From positions 123,623 to 187,622 of the forward strand of contig NZ_LANJ01000047.1 in assembly GCF_000971295.1 (NCBI RefSeq): a stretch of DNA of 64,000 nt, in the 5' to 3' direction. This document shows positions 8,689-17,226 of the stretch, in pieces. The stretch comes from Devosia epidermidihirudinis (lineage in GTDB: Bacteria > Pseudomonadota > Alphaproteobacteria > Rhizobiales > Devosiaceae). A program made the translations under genes and the position numbers. Under the pieces are notes generated by a model. That model saw nothing but the letters and a program-made list of their open reading frames with translations, was not told where the DNA came from and did no database searches. Position 1 is the first letter of the stretch. Every line of letters begins with the position of its first letter.

Positions 8689-8772
8689 GACATACCTCGC
8701 TTTGACGCGGTTCATCGCGCGAAAGCGGCAGTTTGGTCAAGTCGCGAATGGGAAAATGCGTTCGGCTCGCTC

Positions 8773-8795
8773 CCCTTCTCCCTCAGGGAGAAGGG
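8773..8795. repeat. Dispersed palindromic repeat, family B
   Basis: A perfect inverted repeat with 11-base arms, CCCTTCTCCCT and AGGGAGAAGGG, around a single C. It lies between argC's 3' end and leuD's start. The same plan is seen at 60,143-60,165 and, looser, at 38,901-38,950 and 63,912-63,933. Confidence 0.7.
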
Positions 8796-8808
8796 TTCGC
8801 GCTCAGCA

Positions 8809-9759
8809 CTAGGCCGCTAGGCTCGCCTTGGCGCCGAGACCGAGCATCAGATTGAGGTTTTGCACGGCAGCACCCGAGGCGCCCTTGCCCAGATTGTCAT
8901 AAACCGCCACCAGCAGGACCTGCGCGCGCGCGTCATTGGCGAACACGTGCAGCTTCATCTGGTTGGTATTGTTATAGAGCTCGGGATCGAGCTCCGGCGT
9001 CTTGGCGATCTCTTCATAGGGCGCGACGCTGACAAAGCTGTCCTTGATAGCAGCGAAGTGATCGGCAATCGCGGCATGGATTTCGCGACCGCTCGGCACC
9101 TTAGCCAGCCGGCCCAGCTGCAGCGGCACAAAGGTGACCATGCCCTGCGCATAGTCACCCACTGCTGGAACAAACAGCGGTGCATTGGCCAGCTTGGAAT
9201 AGGTGGTCATCTCCGGCACGTGCTTGTGATTGAAGGTCAGCCCATAGGGCATGAACTCGCTCGCATCGGCACCTGCGGCCTCATATTCGCCGATCATCTG
9301 CTTGCCGCCGCCGGAATAGCCCGAGATGGCGTTAACCGACACGAGGAAATCAGCGGGCAGAATGCCAGCCTCGATCAGCGGACGCACGGTCGCGATCGGG
9401 CCCTGGGGATAGCAGCCGGGATTACAGACAAAACGCGCCTGGGCGATCTTGTCGGCCTGGGCCTTGTCCATTTCGGCAAAGCCATAAGTCCAGTTGGGGT
9501 CGACACGGAAGGCCGTCGAAGCATCGATCACCCGCGTGGTGTCGTTCTCGATCAGGCTGACGCTTTCCTTGGCTGCATCATCAGGCAGGCAGAGGATCGC
9601 CACATCGGCCGCATTGAGCAGGCGCTTGCGCTCCTCGAGGTCCTTGCGCTTTTCAGCTGCAATGGAAATCACCTCGATATCGCGACGGCCAGCCAGGCGC
9701 TCGCGGATCTGCAGACCCGTCGTTCCAGCTTCACCATCAATGAAAATCTTGGCAACCAT
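8809..9759 (-). CDS. argC: N-acetyl-gamma-glutamyl-phosphate reductase
   Basis: ArgC reduces N-acetylglutamyl phosphate to the semialdehyde in arginine synthesis. The 316-residue protein belongs to the shorter form of the family. It begins with the NADP-binding FIDGEAGTTGLQIRERL and carries the active-site cysteine in FVCNPGCYPQG near residue 115, with the SGYSGGGKQMI loop after it. Histidine residues in FNHKHVPEM fit the catalytic base region. No other arginine gene is nearby. It is divergent from deoD. Confidence 0.95.
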   Translation of the reverse strand: MVAKIFIDGEAGTTGLQIRERLAGRRDIEVISIAAEKRKDLEERKRLLNAADVAILCLPDDAAKESVSLIENDTTRVIDASTAFRVDPNWTYGFAEMDKAQADKIAQARFVCNPGCYPQGPIATVRPLIEAGILPADFLVSVNAISGYSGGGKQMIGEYEAAGADASEFMPYGLTFNHKHVPEMTTYSKLANAPLFVPAVGDYAQGMVTFVPLQLGRLAKVPSGREIHAAIADHFAAIKDSFVSVAPYEEIAKTPELDPELYNNTNQMKLHVFANDARAQVLLVAVYDNLGKGASGAAVQNLNLMLGLGAKASLAA

Positions 9760-9920
9760 TGCGCGCTTCTCCTTGTCTGCCTGCGTAAATGGACCTGTGT
9801 CATGACGAGGTCAAGACTGCGTGCACCGCCGGCCCGCCAGAGCGAGACAAACGGGGCTCAGTGCTTGCCGTTCCCCGGACCCGATGGCAATGTTTTGACC
9901 AAGTGGAAAAAGGAAAGCAA

Positions 9921-10631
9921 ATGACACCACACAACCACGCCAAGGCCGGGGACTATGCCGAGGCCGTGCTGCTGCCGGGCGACCCACTGCGCGCCAAATG
10001 GATTGCCGAGACCTTTCTCGACGATGCCAAACTGGTCAATTCCGTGCGCAATTGCCTGGGTTATACCGGCACCTATAAGGGCAAGCCCGTCTCCGTGCAG
10101 GCCACCGGCATGGGCCAACCGTCCCTCGCGATCTACGTGCATGAACTGATCAACGTTTATGGGCTGAAAACCCTGATCCGCGTTGGCACCTGTGGCGGGC
10201 TCAACGCCAAGGTCAAAGTGCGCGATCTGATCCTGGCGCAGGGGGCCTCCACCGATAGCTCCATCGTGCGCGAGCGCTTTGGCGCCTACAATTTCGCCCC
10301 CATCGCCGATTTTGGCCTGTTGCGGGCAGCAGCTGACAAAGCTGAAGCCCGCGGCACGCGCTATCACGCCGGCAATATGGTGAGCTCCGACATTTTCTAT
10401 CATGCCAATGGCATTGAGGGTTACGGCAGTCTGCCCGCGCATGGCGTCTTGGGCGTCGAAATGGAGGCGGCCGTGCTCTATACGCTCGCGGCCCGCTTTG
10501 GGGTCAAGGCGCTGGCCATCTGCACAATGACCGATTGTCTCGTGACCAAGGAAGAGATCGACGCCGAACAGCGCCAGAGCTCGTTGACCGATATGGTGAC
10601 CCTGGCGCTTGAAGTTGCCATCGAGGCCTGA
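9921..10631 (+). CDS. deoD: Purine-nucleoside phosphorylase DeoD
   Basis: DeoD cleaves purine (deoxy)nucleosides with phosphate in purine salvage. The 236-residue product matches the hexameric bacterial type: an N-terminal LLPGDPLRAKWIAE phosphate-binding region, RVGTCGGL near residue 88 and the nucleoside-binding EMEAAVLY near residue 180. ATG 9921 follows AAAGGAAAG; an upstream in-frame start would add 44 unconserved residues. It is followed by a hairpin at 10,652-10,678. Confidence 0.95.
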   Translation: MTPHNHAKAGDYAEAVLLPGDPLRAKWIAETFLDDAKLVNSVRNCLGYTGTYKGKPVSVQATGMGQPSLAIYVHELINVYGLKTLIRVGTCGGLNAKVKVRDLILAQGASTDSSIVRERFGAYNFAPIADFGLLRAAADKAEARGTRYHAGNMVSSDIFYHANGIEGYGSLPAHGVLGVEMEAAVLYTLAARFGVKALAICTMTDCLVTKEEIDAEQRQSSLTDMVTLALEVAIEA

Positions 10632-10651
10632 TCAAGGGCTTGCGGCTGAAC

Positions 10652-10678
10652 GGGGGCGCCCCATATTTGGGAGCCCCC
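10652..10678 (+). terminator. Hairpin after deoD, no T run
   Basis: GGGGGC (10,652-10,657) pairs with GCCCCC (10,673-10,678), with an inner CCCA/TGGG stem around an AT-rich loop. The stem is strong but is followed by TGGTTGG rather than a T run, so termination would be weak or assisted. It could also stabilise the deoD 3' end. Confidence 0.35.
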
Positions 10679-10694
10679 TGGTTGGATAAAAGCC

Positions 10695-11318
10695 ATGTCT
10701 GTCACCGATCACCTTGCCGGCGCATTGGACCGGCGTGACGAAGGCCCCAATGTTGCTCTCGCAGAAGACATCGCCGCCCGCGACGACAAGGCGGCGATTA
10801 TTGAACTGGCTGAAGCCGTCCGCAATGGCACCAATCGCCAGCGCGCTGACGCTATCAAGGTCCTGTACGAAATCGGCGCGCGCCGTCCCGAACTGATCGG
10901 CGGCGAATGCCCGCTATTTTTCGAAGCCCTCGGCAGCGCCAATAATCGCCTCGTCTGGGGCGCCATGACCGCGCTCGATGAGGTGGCCGACCAGCGCGCC
11001 GATGAGCTGGTGGCGCAATTGCCCCGCATTATCGCCGCTGCCGACAAGGGGTCAGTGATCGCCAAGGATCGCTGCACCTCGCTGCTGGTGAAGCTGGCCA
11101 AAGCTGGTTACGCCGACAAGGCCGTGCCGCTTCTGGTCGAGCGGCTCCGCACCGCCGCGCCCAACCAGTTTCCCACCTATGCCGAAAAGACCGCCGAGGT
11201 TATCACGCCCGAAGCCAAGCCCGGCTTTATCGCCGTGCTGAAGGCCCGCTTCGCTGACATGGCCCAAAAATCCAAACGCGATCGGGTGACGAAGGTGTTG
11301 GAGAAAATGAACGGGTAA
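10695..11318 (+). CDS. Hypothetical HEAT-repeat-like helical protein
   Basis: I do not recognise a named family. The 207-residue product is almost entirely helical, with short paired helices of about 35-40 residues each (AIIELAEAVRNGTNRQRADAIK style, then LFFEALGSANNRLVWGAMTA), resembling HEAT or Armadillo repeats, which usually bind proteins. There is no signal peptide or membrane segment, so it should be cytoplasmic. It starts 63 bases after deoD and may be read from the same transcript. The repeat reading is from pattern alone. Confidence 0.6.
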   Translation: MSVTDHLAGALDRRDEGPNVALAEDIAARDDKAAIIELAEAVRNGTNRQRADAIKVLYEIGARRPELIGGECPLFFEALGSANNRLVWGAMTALDEVADQRADELVAQLPRIIAAADKGSVIAKDRCTSLLVKLAKAGYADKAVPLLVERLRTAAPNQFPTYAEKTAEVITPEAKPGFIAVLKARFADMAQKSKRDRVTKVLEKMNG

Positions 11319-11358
11319 ATGGCGTAGGCTGCTTCGGGACCAGCCCCATCCACAGCTC

Positions 11359-11433
11359 GTCACCCTCGGGCTTGACCCGAGGGTGTTAGGTTTCGCAGCA
11401 AGTGCAGGCCCCTCGGGTCAATCCGAGGGTGAC
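11359..11433. repeat. Palindromic repeat pair between convergent genes
   Basis: Two related hairpins: CACCCTCGGGCTTGACCCGA continuing to GGGTG (11,359-11,385), and CCTCGGGTCAATCCGAGG continuing to GTGAC (11,410-11,433). The sequence differs from family A but the arrangement, ending in GTGAC and facing inward, is alike. It lies between the convergent HEAT-like gene and rlmN. Confidence 0.65.
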
Positions 11434-11452
11434 GATCCGGGTTGGGAAACGA

Positions 11453-12658
11453 CTACCCCGCCAGCGCTTCGCGGTCTTTCTTGCTCAGGCGTTCGCTTTC
11501 GCTCTTGAGCTGGCCGCAGGCGGCGTAGATGTCGCGACCGCGCGGGGTGCGCACGGGTGAGGCATAGCCGGCCTTGTTGACGATATCGGCAAAGCGCTCG
11601 ATCCGGCTCGAAGGCGAGCAGCCATAATTCGTTCCGGGCCAGGGGTTGAACGGGATCAGGTTGATCTTGGCCGGAATCCCCGCCAGCAACCGCACCAGCT
11701 CGCGCGCATCGGCGTCACTGTCATTGATCCCATCGAGCATCACATATTCAAAGGTGATGCGGCGTGCATTGCTGAGGCCGGGATAGTTGCGGCAGGCTTC
11801 GAGCAATTCCTCGATCGGCCACTTTTTGTTGATCGGCACCAGAACGTCGCGCAGATCATTGTTCACCGCATGCAGCGAAATCGCCAGCATGACGTCGATC
11901 TCGCGGCCGGTCGGCTCGATGAACGGGACAACGCCCGAGGTCGACAGGGTAATCCGGCGCTTGGAGAGGCTCATGCCATCGCCAGCCGAGGCAATCAGCA
12001 GCGCCTGCTTGACGTTCTCATAGTTATAGAGCGGTTCGCCCATGCCCATCATCACGATATTGGTGATGGCGCGAGTATCGCCATGCGGCACGAGGCCCCC
12101 ATCGTTGGGACGTACGCCGCCGGGGAAATCACCTAGACGCTCACGAGCCATCAGCACCTGACCCAGTACTTCGCCGGCGGTCAGGTTGCGCACCAGCTTT
12201 TGCGTGCCGGTGTGGCAGAAGGTGCAGGTCAACGTGCAGCCGACCTGGCTAGAGACGCAGAGCGTGCCGCGATCTTCCTCGGGAATATAGACGGTTTCGA
12301 CCTCTACCGGCGGATAGTTGGGATTGGCCGGGTCGCGGAAGCGGAACAGCCACTTGCGGGTGCCATCGCTTGAGACCTGCTCGGAGACGATCTCCGGGCG
12401 ATCAAGAATAAAGGTATCGGCCAGCTTTTGGCGCACCGGCTTGGCGACATTGGTCATCCGCTCAAAATCGGTGACGCCATTGACGTAGAGCCAGTTCCAC
12501 AACTGGTTGGCGCGCATGCGCGCTTCCTTGTCGCTGGCAATGCCAGCGCCGCTCAGCGCATCAGCAAGCTGGGGCTTGGAAAGGCCGATCAGTGACGGCC
12601 GTGACGTCCCGGCAGGACGGACGGCAGACGAATGATCAAGGTTTAGCGCGATGCTCAT
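11453..12658 (-). CDS. rlmN: 23S rRNA A2503 / tRNA A37 C2-methyltransferase RlmN
   Basis: RlmN is a radical-SAM enzyme that methylates C2 of A2503 in 23S rRNA and A37 in some tRNAs. The [4Fe-4S] cysteines are in GCTLTCTFCHTGT near residue 140. GMGEPLYNYENV follows, and a C-terminal catalytic cysteine is present in AACGQL. ATG 12,658 (MSIALNLDHSS) gives 401 residues, close to family length; upstream starts would add an unconserved proline-rich stretch. It stands alone. Confidence 0.96.
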   Translation of the reverse strand: MSIALNLDHSSAVRPAGTSRPSLIGLSKPQLADALSGAGIASDKEARMRANQLWNWLYVNGVTDFERMTNVAKPVRQKLADTFILDRPEIVSEQVSSDGTRKWLFRFRDPANPNYPPVEVETVYIPEEDRGTLCVSSQVGCTLTCTFCHTGTQKLVRNLTAGEVLGQVLMARERLGDFPGGVRPNDGGLVPHGDTRAITNIVMMGMGEPLYNYENVKQALLIASAGDGMSLSKRRITLSTSGVVPFIEPTGREIDVMLAISLHAVNNDLRDVLVPINKKWPIEELLEACRNYPGLSNARRITFEYVMLDGINDSDADARELVRLLAGIPAKINLIPFNPWPGTNYGCSPSSRIERFADIVNKAGYASPVRTPRGRDIYAACGQLKSESERLSKKDREALAG

Positions 12659-12775
12659 GGGCGGGCTACACGGGTTCGGAAAATGCGGGATTGGCGCGGC
12701 CAATAGCATATGGGCGCGTTTTACGCAAAGTCACCACCCGGCGCAGCAGGAATGCGCCAAGCGCAGGCGAATAAG

Positions 12776-13279
12776 CTAGCAGCCCGAAGCGGCCGACTGT
12801 TGCGCAGCCGTGGCGCCAGACAGCGAATAGGTCTGCAAGACCTTGATGCCACCAGCCGTGGTGCCTTCAACCGACAGGCGCGAGCCGGCCCGGATGGCGC
12901 TGGCAAGGCTTGAGGCCTGGCTGGTGTCATCGAGCCAGGCAGCATCGTTCTGGGTGAAGAGATTGAAAGCACGACCATCGACGGTGACGGTGGCCATGCT
13001 GTCGGGCTGGAACTGGAAACCGGCCACGAGATTGAACTCGGTGGTCACGTTCTCGGCCGGGCGATTGGTGATGTAGATATAGGCCTGCGTATAGCCATCA
13101 GGCGTCGGCGCAACCGAAGTCGGCTTGGTCATGGCAAAGCACACCGCCCCGCCCGTATCGCTGGCCGCATAACTCGACCACGAGCGGTGTTCACCCAGAA
13201 GGCGCACGGACTGGGCCGAGGCCGCAGAGGTCAGAACGAGGGAGGCGGCAAGGGCGAGCGCCAGAGCAGACTTGGTCAT
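12776..13279 (-). CDS. Invasion-associated locus B (IalB) family secreted protein, copy 1
   Basis: A 167-residue protein with a signal peptide (hydrophobic LALALAASLVLTSAASA, cleavage probably after the AxA near residue 22). The remainder matches the IalB family, named from Bartonella but widespread in alphaproteobacteria, where the function is mostly unknown. Two cysteines remain, one in GAVCFAM and one at the extreme C terminus, suggesting a disulfide. It is the second of a tandem pair and shares the C-terminal TYSLSGATAA with its neighbour. Periplasmic or outer-membrane location is inferred. Confidence 0.8.
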   Translation of the reverse strand: MTKSALALALAASLVLTSAASAQSVRLLGEHRSWSSYAASDTGGAVCFAMTKPTSVAPTPDGYTQAYIYITNRPAENVTTEFNLVAGFQFQPDSMATVTVDGRAFNLFTQNDAAWLDDTSQASSLASAIRAGSRLSVEGTTAGGIKVLQTYSLSGATAAQQSAASGC

Positions 13280-13372
13280 CGGGGCCTCAAAACATACAAA
13301 AGGGCGAGGGGCCTTGCCGGCCCACCGCCCAGTTATGGCGGATCGCCCAAAAGGGGCAACCCGAATTTTCTG

Positions 13373-13894
13373 TTACTTGCACGCTGCGTCGATGGCGTTG
13401 ACCGCAGCCGTAGCCCCGCTCAGCGAATAGGTATCAGTGGTATTGGTGCCGCGCTGGCTGGTGCCCTTGATCACAAGATTGCTACCGGCCTTAAACGCCT
13501 GCACAAACCCGCTCTCATCGCCGGTCGAGGCCAGCCATGCGGCTGAACCCTCGGTGACCATGGGATAGGCCTTGCCGTCAATAGCCGCGCTCGCGCCGGC
13601 ATTGGTGGTGTTGTAGGGGTAGCCAATAATGGTCTGCACTTCATTTTTGGTGCCCATCCCCTTGCGGTGGATGATCATGAAGTGGATCGGGTCGCGATTG
13701 GCGCCGGCAGGTTCGCTCTTGGTTGGGGTCGCCGACACATAGCAGATCACACCGCTCGCGTCGGTTGCGCGCCACGCCGTCCATGCGTTGAAGGTTCCAA
13801 GCTCGGTCGCCTGCTGCGCCTGCGCGGCTGGGGCCAGCGCCATGATCGCGCCGACCGCGAGCCCGAGAACAAGGCCACCGGTTTTCGTCGTCAT
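13373..13894 (-). CDS. Invasion-associated locus B (IalB) family secreted protein, copy 2
   Basis: A 173-residue paralogue of the gene 93 bases downstream. It has a signal peptide ending ALAPAAQAQQ near residue 26, a cysteine in GVICYVS and another near the C terminus (DAACK), matching the cysteine pair of copy 1. Both proteins share the TYSLSGATAA element and the opening WTAWRAT/WSSYAAS pattern, so they arose by tandem duplication, but they have diverged strongly. A possible CtrA-like site lies 184 bases upstream. Function unknown. Confidence 0.8.
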   Translation of the reverse strand: MTTKTGGLVLGLAVGAIMALAPAAQAQQATELGTFNAWTAWRATDASGVICYVSATPTKSEPAGANRDPIHFMIIHRKGMGTKNEVQTIIGYPYNTTNAGASAAIDGKAYPMVTEGSAAWLASTGDESGFVQAFKAGSNLVIKGTSQRGTNTTDTYSLSGATAAVNAIDAACK

Positions 13895-14077
13895 CGCAAA
13901 TTCTTCCTCATCTTGTCGGTCCCCCGCTCGGGAGAGTTGCCACCGAACTCTGCCCCAAACTGGGTTACCAAGCTGTCAAAAGCCGCCGCATTTGACCGTA
14001 TTTGCTTCAAATGGAGACCAATCGCGGCGGTAATTTGGCAACACCTATGCCACTCCTTCCGGTTTGCGCCGTCGGGG

Positions 14078-14092
14078 TTAACATTCGGCTAA
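14078..14092. promoter_or_regulatory. CtrA-like motif with one mismatch
   Basis: TTAA at 14,078-14,081, seven bases, then CTAA at 14,089-14,092: one mismatch from TTAA-N7-TTAA. It lies in the 222-base gap between thpR's 3' end and the second IalB gene, so if real it would act on the IalB gene. The rest of this gap holds nothing I recognise. Confidence 0.25.
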
Positions 14093-14116
14093 CACATGCG
14101 TGACTGAGACCGCCGA

Positions 14117-14656
14117 TTATGCGGCGAGTGGGTAGCTCTGTTCGATCACATAGGGGCCACCGCCCACCGAATCCTTGCTGGAAAACAGGACGAACCGACC
14201 AACCGGAAAACTGAGGGGCTCGAACCGGCCAGCTTCGGAAATAAAGCGGGCAACATCTTCGGGGCCGACGCCGCGCAATCGTGCCAGCGATACATGCGGC
14301 ACAAACTTGCGCCCCTCGGCGGGCAGGCCCGCACGCTGAAGCACCCGTTCCTGCGCCGATTGCAGCCGCGTCAGAGCCTCGCTGGGCTCAACCCCGGCAT
14401 AAAGCGCCCGCGGCTTGTCGCCGCCAAAGGTGCCCAGATGGGTCAGCCGCACGTCAAAGCGCATCGAATTGGACAGTCGATCCAGGCTATCGGCCACCTC
14501 GTCGGCGGTCTGGTGATCGACGTCGCCGATAAACCGCAATGTGATGTGATAGTTCTCGGCATCTATCCAGCGGGCGCCAGTCAGACCTCCTCGCTTCAGC
14601 GAGAGGAGAAATCCAACATCGGCCGGAATTTCGAGGCCGGTGAAGAGACGGGGCAT
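14117..14656 (-). CDS. thpR: RNA 2',3'-cyclic phosphodiesterase (2'-5' RNA ligase family)
   Basis: ThpR opens 2',3'-cyclic phosphate ends and can reversibly join RNA halves in vitro. The 179-residue protein has the two HxTx/HxSx motifs of the 2H phosphoesterase fold: HITLRF near residue 37 and HVSLAR near residue 124. It begins MPRLFTGLEIP, usual for this family. No RNA-processing partner is adjacent. Confidence 0.92.
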   Translation of the reverse strand: MPRLFTGLEIPADVGFLLSLKRGGLTGARWIDAENYHITLRFIGDVDHQTADEVADSLDRLSNSMRFDVRLTHLGTFGGDKPRALYAGVEPSEALTRLQSAQERVLQRAGLPAEGRKFVPHVSLARLRGVGPEDVARFISEAGRFEPLSFPVGRFVLFSSKDSVGGGPYVIEQSYPLAA

Positions 14657-14852
14657 AGGGCCCTCCTCTGTTCAGGATCAGCGCGATTCGCTTCTAGACC
14701 GTAGCATACGCGCCCTGCCCGGCCAGTCGATTCGTCGCATGCCCGGATGAAGTCTTGAAAACACTGGATGGTCCATCCATATTGTTGAGCAAGTGGCAAC
14801 CAATGCCCACCGGCGGCGAGAAGCCGCACTTTAATTGGGAAAGGAACCGACA

Positions 14853-15623
14853 ATGGCTGAATTTGACCGTCAGACCCTCGGCACGCGGGCCGGCTCGGCC
14901 GTGGCCATCGACGAGGGCCTGCGCAGCTACATGCTTCGCGTCTACAATTACATGGGCGTCGGCCTGATCGTGACCGGTCTGGCAGCCTATTTCGCCGCTG
15001 CTGCTGCCATCACGACCAATCCAGATGCTGCCGTCGGCCAGCTGGCCAATGGTCAGTATGTGACCCAGTGGGGCGCTCTGCTTTATGCAAGCCCGCTGCA
15101 GTGGGTTGTGATGCTTGCACCGCTCGCCTTCGTGCTCGTCCTGAGCTTCGGCATCAACAAGCTCTCCGTTCCAGCCGCACAGGCTGTGTTCTGGGCTTTC
15201 GCAGCGATCATGGGCGTTTCGCTCAGCTCGATTTTCCTGGTCTACACTGACGCGTCGATCGCCAAGGTGTTCTTCATCACAGCCGCAACCTTCGGTTCGA
15301 TGAGCCTTTACGGCTACACCACCAAGCGCGACCTGACCCAGATGGGCAGCTTCCTGTTCATGGGTCTGATCGGCCTGATCATCGCATCGTTGGTCAACAT
15401 CTTCATGCAGTCCTCGATGCTCGAGTTCGCCATCTCGGCTGTTGGTGTGCTGATCTTTGTGGGCCTGACCGCCTACGATACCCAGAAGATCAAGGAAGGC
15501 TATTCGGAGTCGCACGGCGCTGACGTGCTGGCCAAGGGTGCCATCATGGGCGCGCTGAGCCTCTACCTCGACTTCATCAACCTGTTCATGATGCTGCTCC
15601 GCCTGTTCGGCAACCGCGAGTAA
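14853..15623 (+). CDS. Bax inhibitor-1/YccA family membrane protein
   Basis: A 256-residue protein with about seven membrane segments from residue 35 to the end, typical of the BI-1/YccA (TMBIM) family of calcium-leak or protease-modulating proteins. The family signature is the charged soluble N terminus with FDRQTLGTRAGSA, the acidic TAYDTQKIKEGY segment and the C-terminal LYLDFINLFMMLLRLFG. ATG 14,853 follows AAAGGAACC; an in-frame upstream GTG/ATG would add six residues only. It forms a single-gene unit with a strong terminator. Confidence 0.93.
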   Translation: MAEFDRQTLGTRAGSAVAIDEGLRSYMLRVYNYMGVGLIVTGLAAYFAAAAAITTNPDAAVGQLANGQYVTQWGALLYASPLQWVVMLAPLAFVLVLSFGINKLSVPAAQAVFWAFAAIMGVSLSSIFLVYTDASIAKVFFITAATFGSMSLYGYTTKRDLTQMGSFLFMGLIGLIIASLVNIFMQSSMLEFAISAVGVLIFVGLTAYDTQKIKEGYSESHGADVLAKGAIMGALSLYLDFINLFMMLLRLFGNRE

Positions 15624-15674
15624 GCAACGGACTCCTTGATTACAAAATCAAGGAATTTGGTTGGACGACAAATT

Positions 15675-15712
15675 GGACCGCAGCCTACAAAGGCTGCGGT
15701 CCTTTCTTTTTG
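15675..15712 (+). terminator. Strong terminator after the BI-1 gene
   Basis: A perfect 11-bp stem GGACCGCAGCC (15,675-15,685) pairs with GGCTGCGGTCC (15,692-15,702), loop TACAAA, followed by TTTCTTTTT. The next gene begins only 16 bases later, so its promoter must overlap this terminator or it relies on read-through. Confidence 0.94.
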
Positions 15713-15727
15713 CCGAGTAGTCTTTCT

Positions 15728-16225
15728 GTGTCCCAAGTGATCCTGCGCCCCTTCCGCTGGGCCGACGTGCCCGCCATCACCGCCATCTACAAGCACTATG
15801 TAGATGCCACCGCGATCACCTTTGACACCGAGGCCCCAGGCGAGCCGGCCATGGCTGAAAAGTTCAGCCACCTGGTACAGTTGGGGCACCCGCTGATCGT
15901 TGCCGAACAGGACGGTAAGGTTTTGGGCTATGCCTATGCCTCGACCTATCGCCCGCGCCCCGCCTACCGCTTCACCTGCGAGGATTCGATCTATCTCGAT
16001 CCAGCCGCAACTGGCATGGGTCTGGGCAAGCAGATGCTGACCGAACTGTTGGCGCAGTCACGCGCCTTCGGCTTCAAGCAGATGATCGCCGTCATCACCG
16101 CCGACACGGCCAACTCGATCGCGATCCACGAGAAGTTCGGCTTCCGCCATGTCGGCCGCTACGACGCCGTCGGATACAAGTTCGACCGCTGGCACGACAT
16201 CGTGCATCTGCAGCTGGCGCTCTAG
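15728..16225 (+). CDS. GNAT acetyltransferase, phosphinothricin acetyltransferase-like
   Basis: The 165-residue protein follows the Pat/YncA branch of GNATs: an N-terminal ILRPFRWADVPAITAIYKHY, EDSIYLDPAATGMGLGKQM with the acetyl-CoA loop near residue 100, and the closing IAIHEKFGFRHVGRYDAVGY. The natural substrates of such enzymes are usually unknown and resistance cannot be inferred. I chose GTG 15,728 because the upstream TTG falls in the terminator T run. Its stop codon shares the palindrome CTAG with the convergent GNAT gene. Confidence 0.85.
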   Translation: MSQVILRPFRWADVPAITAIYKHYVDATAITFDTEAPGEPAMAEKFSHLVQLGHPLIVAEQDGKVLGYAYASTYRPRPAYRFTCEDSIYLDPAATGMGLGKQMLTELLAQSRAFGFKQMIAVITADTANSIAIHEKFGFRHVGRYDAVGYKFDRWHDIVHLQLAL

Positions 16226-16695
16226 GGCGCCAGAATCTTGCGCATCGGGTAGCCGTTGACCACGCGACCGGTGGCTTGCGGACCATCGGCGTGCCAGCCA
16301 CGCCTCTCGTAGAAGCTTCGTGCCGTTGAGGTACTTTCGAGCTGCCCCTCGCTGTAGCCCAGCGCAATCAGCGCCGCTTCGAGGTGGGCAAGCAGGGCGG
16401 TGCTGACGCCGCCAAAACGGGCACTGGGTGCCACATAATTCAGGCTGATCATGCCATCGGAGGTCACCGCGCCAACGGCAACCACAGCGCCGTCTCGCTC
16501 GCCGACGAAGACTTGCGCCTCCGGATTGGCCAGCATTGCAGTAACGCCGGCGTGGTCCTTGTTGCGCGTCCAAGCTGAGAGCGCGTGGGGGTCGCCGTGA
16601 TGGTCGGCGGCGCAAAGCTCGGTAATGGAGGCGGTGAGCACAGTGCTCATTGCGGGAACGTCCTGGGACGTCGCCCGGCGAATCACGAGGGTCAT
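16222..16695 (-). CDS. GNAT family N-acetyltransferase
   Basis: A 157-residue GNAT protein: IRRATSQDVPAMSTVL at the N terminus, a core strand VVAVGAVTSDGMISLNYVAP, a degenerate acetyl-CoA loop (SARFGGVSTALLAHLE) and a terminal SFYERRGWHADGP motif. ATG 16,695 follows AGAGGT. Longer upstream readings run into the DUF2794 gene in another frame. It overlaps the facing GNAT gene by four bases (CTAG), so both stops lie in one palindrome. Confidence 0.83.
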   Translation of the reverse strand: MTLVIRRATSQDVPAMSTVLTASITELCAADHHGDPHALSAWTRNKDHAGVTAMLANPEAQVFVGERDGAVVAVGAVTSDGMISLNYVAPSARFGGVSTALLAHLEAALIALGYSEGQLESTSTARSFYERRGWHADGPQATGRVVNGYPMRKILAP

Positions 16696-16714
16696 GCGAA
16701 CCTCTGTAGCGATC

Positions 16715-17092
16715 TTATTCGACCACAGCCAAGTCCGGATCGAGCACCCGCAGCACCTGGCGCAGGTCATGGCCGCGCTTGAGAATGCGCCCCTGCTGAT
16801 TGATCACCGAATATTGGCCCTGCTTGTTGCGCAGCTTGGGCGCCTTTTCGACCACATAAAGAGGCCGCTCGGAAACGCGCGCATAGATCGAGAACAGCGC
16901 CCGTTCGCGCAAGAAATCCATGGCATAGTCGCGCCACTCGCCCTGCCCGACTTTGCGGCCATAGACGCTGAGAATCAGCGTCAGTTCCATGCGGTCAAAC
17001 GGAACGACGGGAAGCGGCGTTGGACTCGATTGCGCCACACCGGTTTGCACCAGCGTCAAGTTCACAGTCTTGTCTGTCGTGCGGCTCTGCAC
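16715..17092 (-). CDS. DUF2794 family protein
   Basis: A 125-residue cytoplasmic protein of an uncharacterised family largely confined to alphaproteobacteria. Recognisable segments are FDRMELTLILSVYGRKVGQGEWRDYAMDF, the ERALFSIYARVSERPLY core and a basic C-terminal half with RNKQGQYSVINQQGRILKRGHDL. The start is a GTG at 17,092; a shorter start at the internal methionine of DRMEL would lose conserved sequence. No function can be given. Intergenic DNA upstream holds an RNA candidate on the other strand. Confidence 0.8.
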   Translation of the reverse strand: MQSRTTDKTVNLTLVQTGVAQSSPTPLPVVPFDRMELTLILSVYGRKVGQGEWRDYAMDFLRERALFSIYARVSERPLYVVEKAPKLRNKQGQYSVINQQGRILKRGHDLRQVLRVLDPDLAVVE

Positions 17093-17226
17093 TCTTGGCT
17101 CAGGCTCCCGTCAACGAACTGTCATGATCGCGACATTTAGCGGAACTGGCAAGGCCGTCCTTGCTCAGGCACTGGCCGTAAATACCTAAATTTGGTCACA
17201 TTTTTTCCCTTAACGCGCCCGATTGG

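Noticed and set aside
17161..17220. Promoter for the 17.2 kb RNA candidate
   Set aside because: TTGCTC and TTGGTC could be -35 elements, but no acceptable -10 lies 16-18 bases downstream, so no promoter was annotated.
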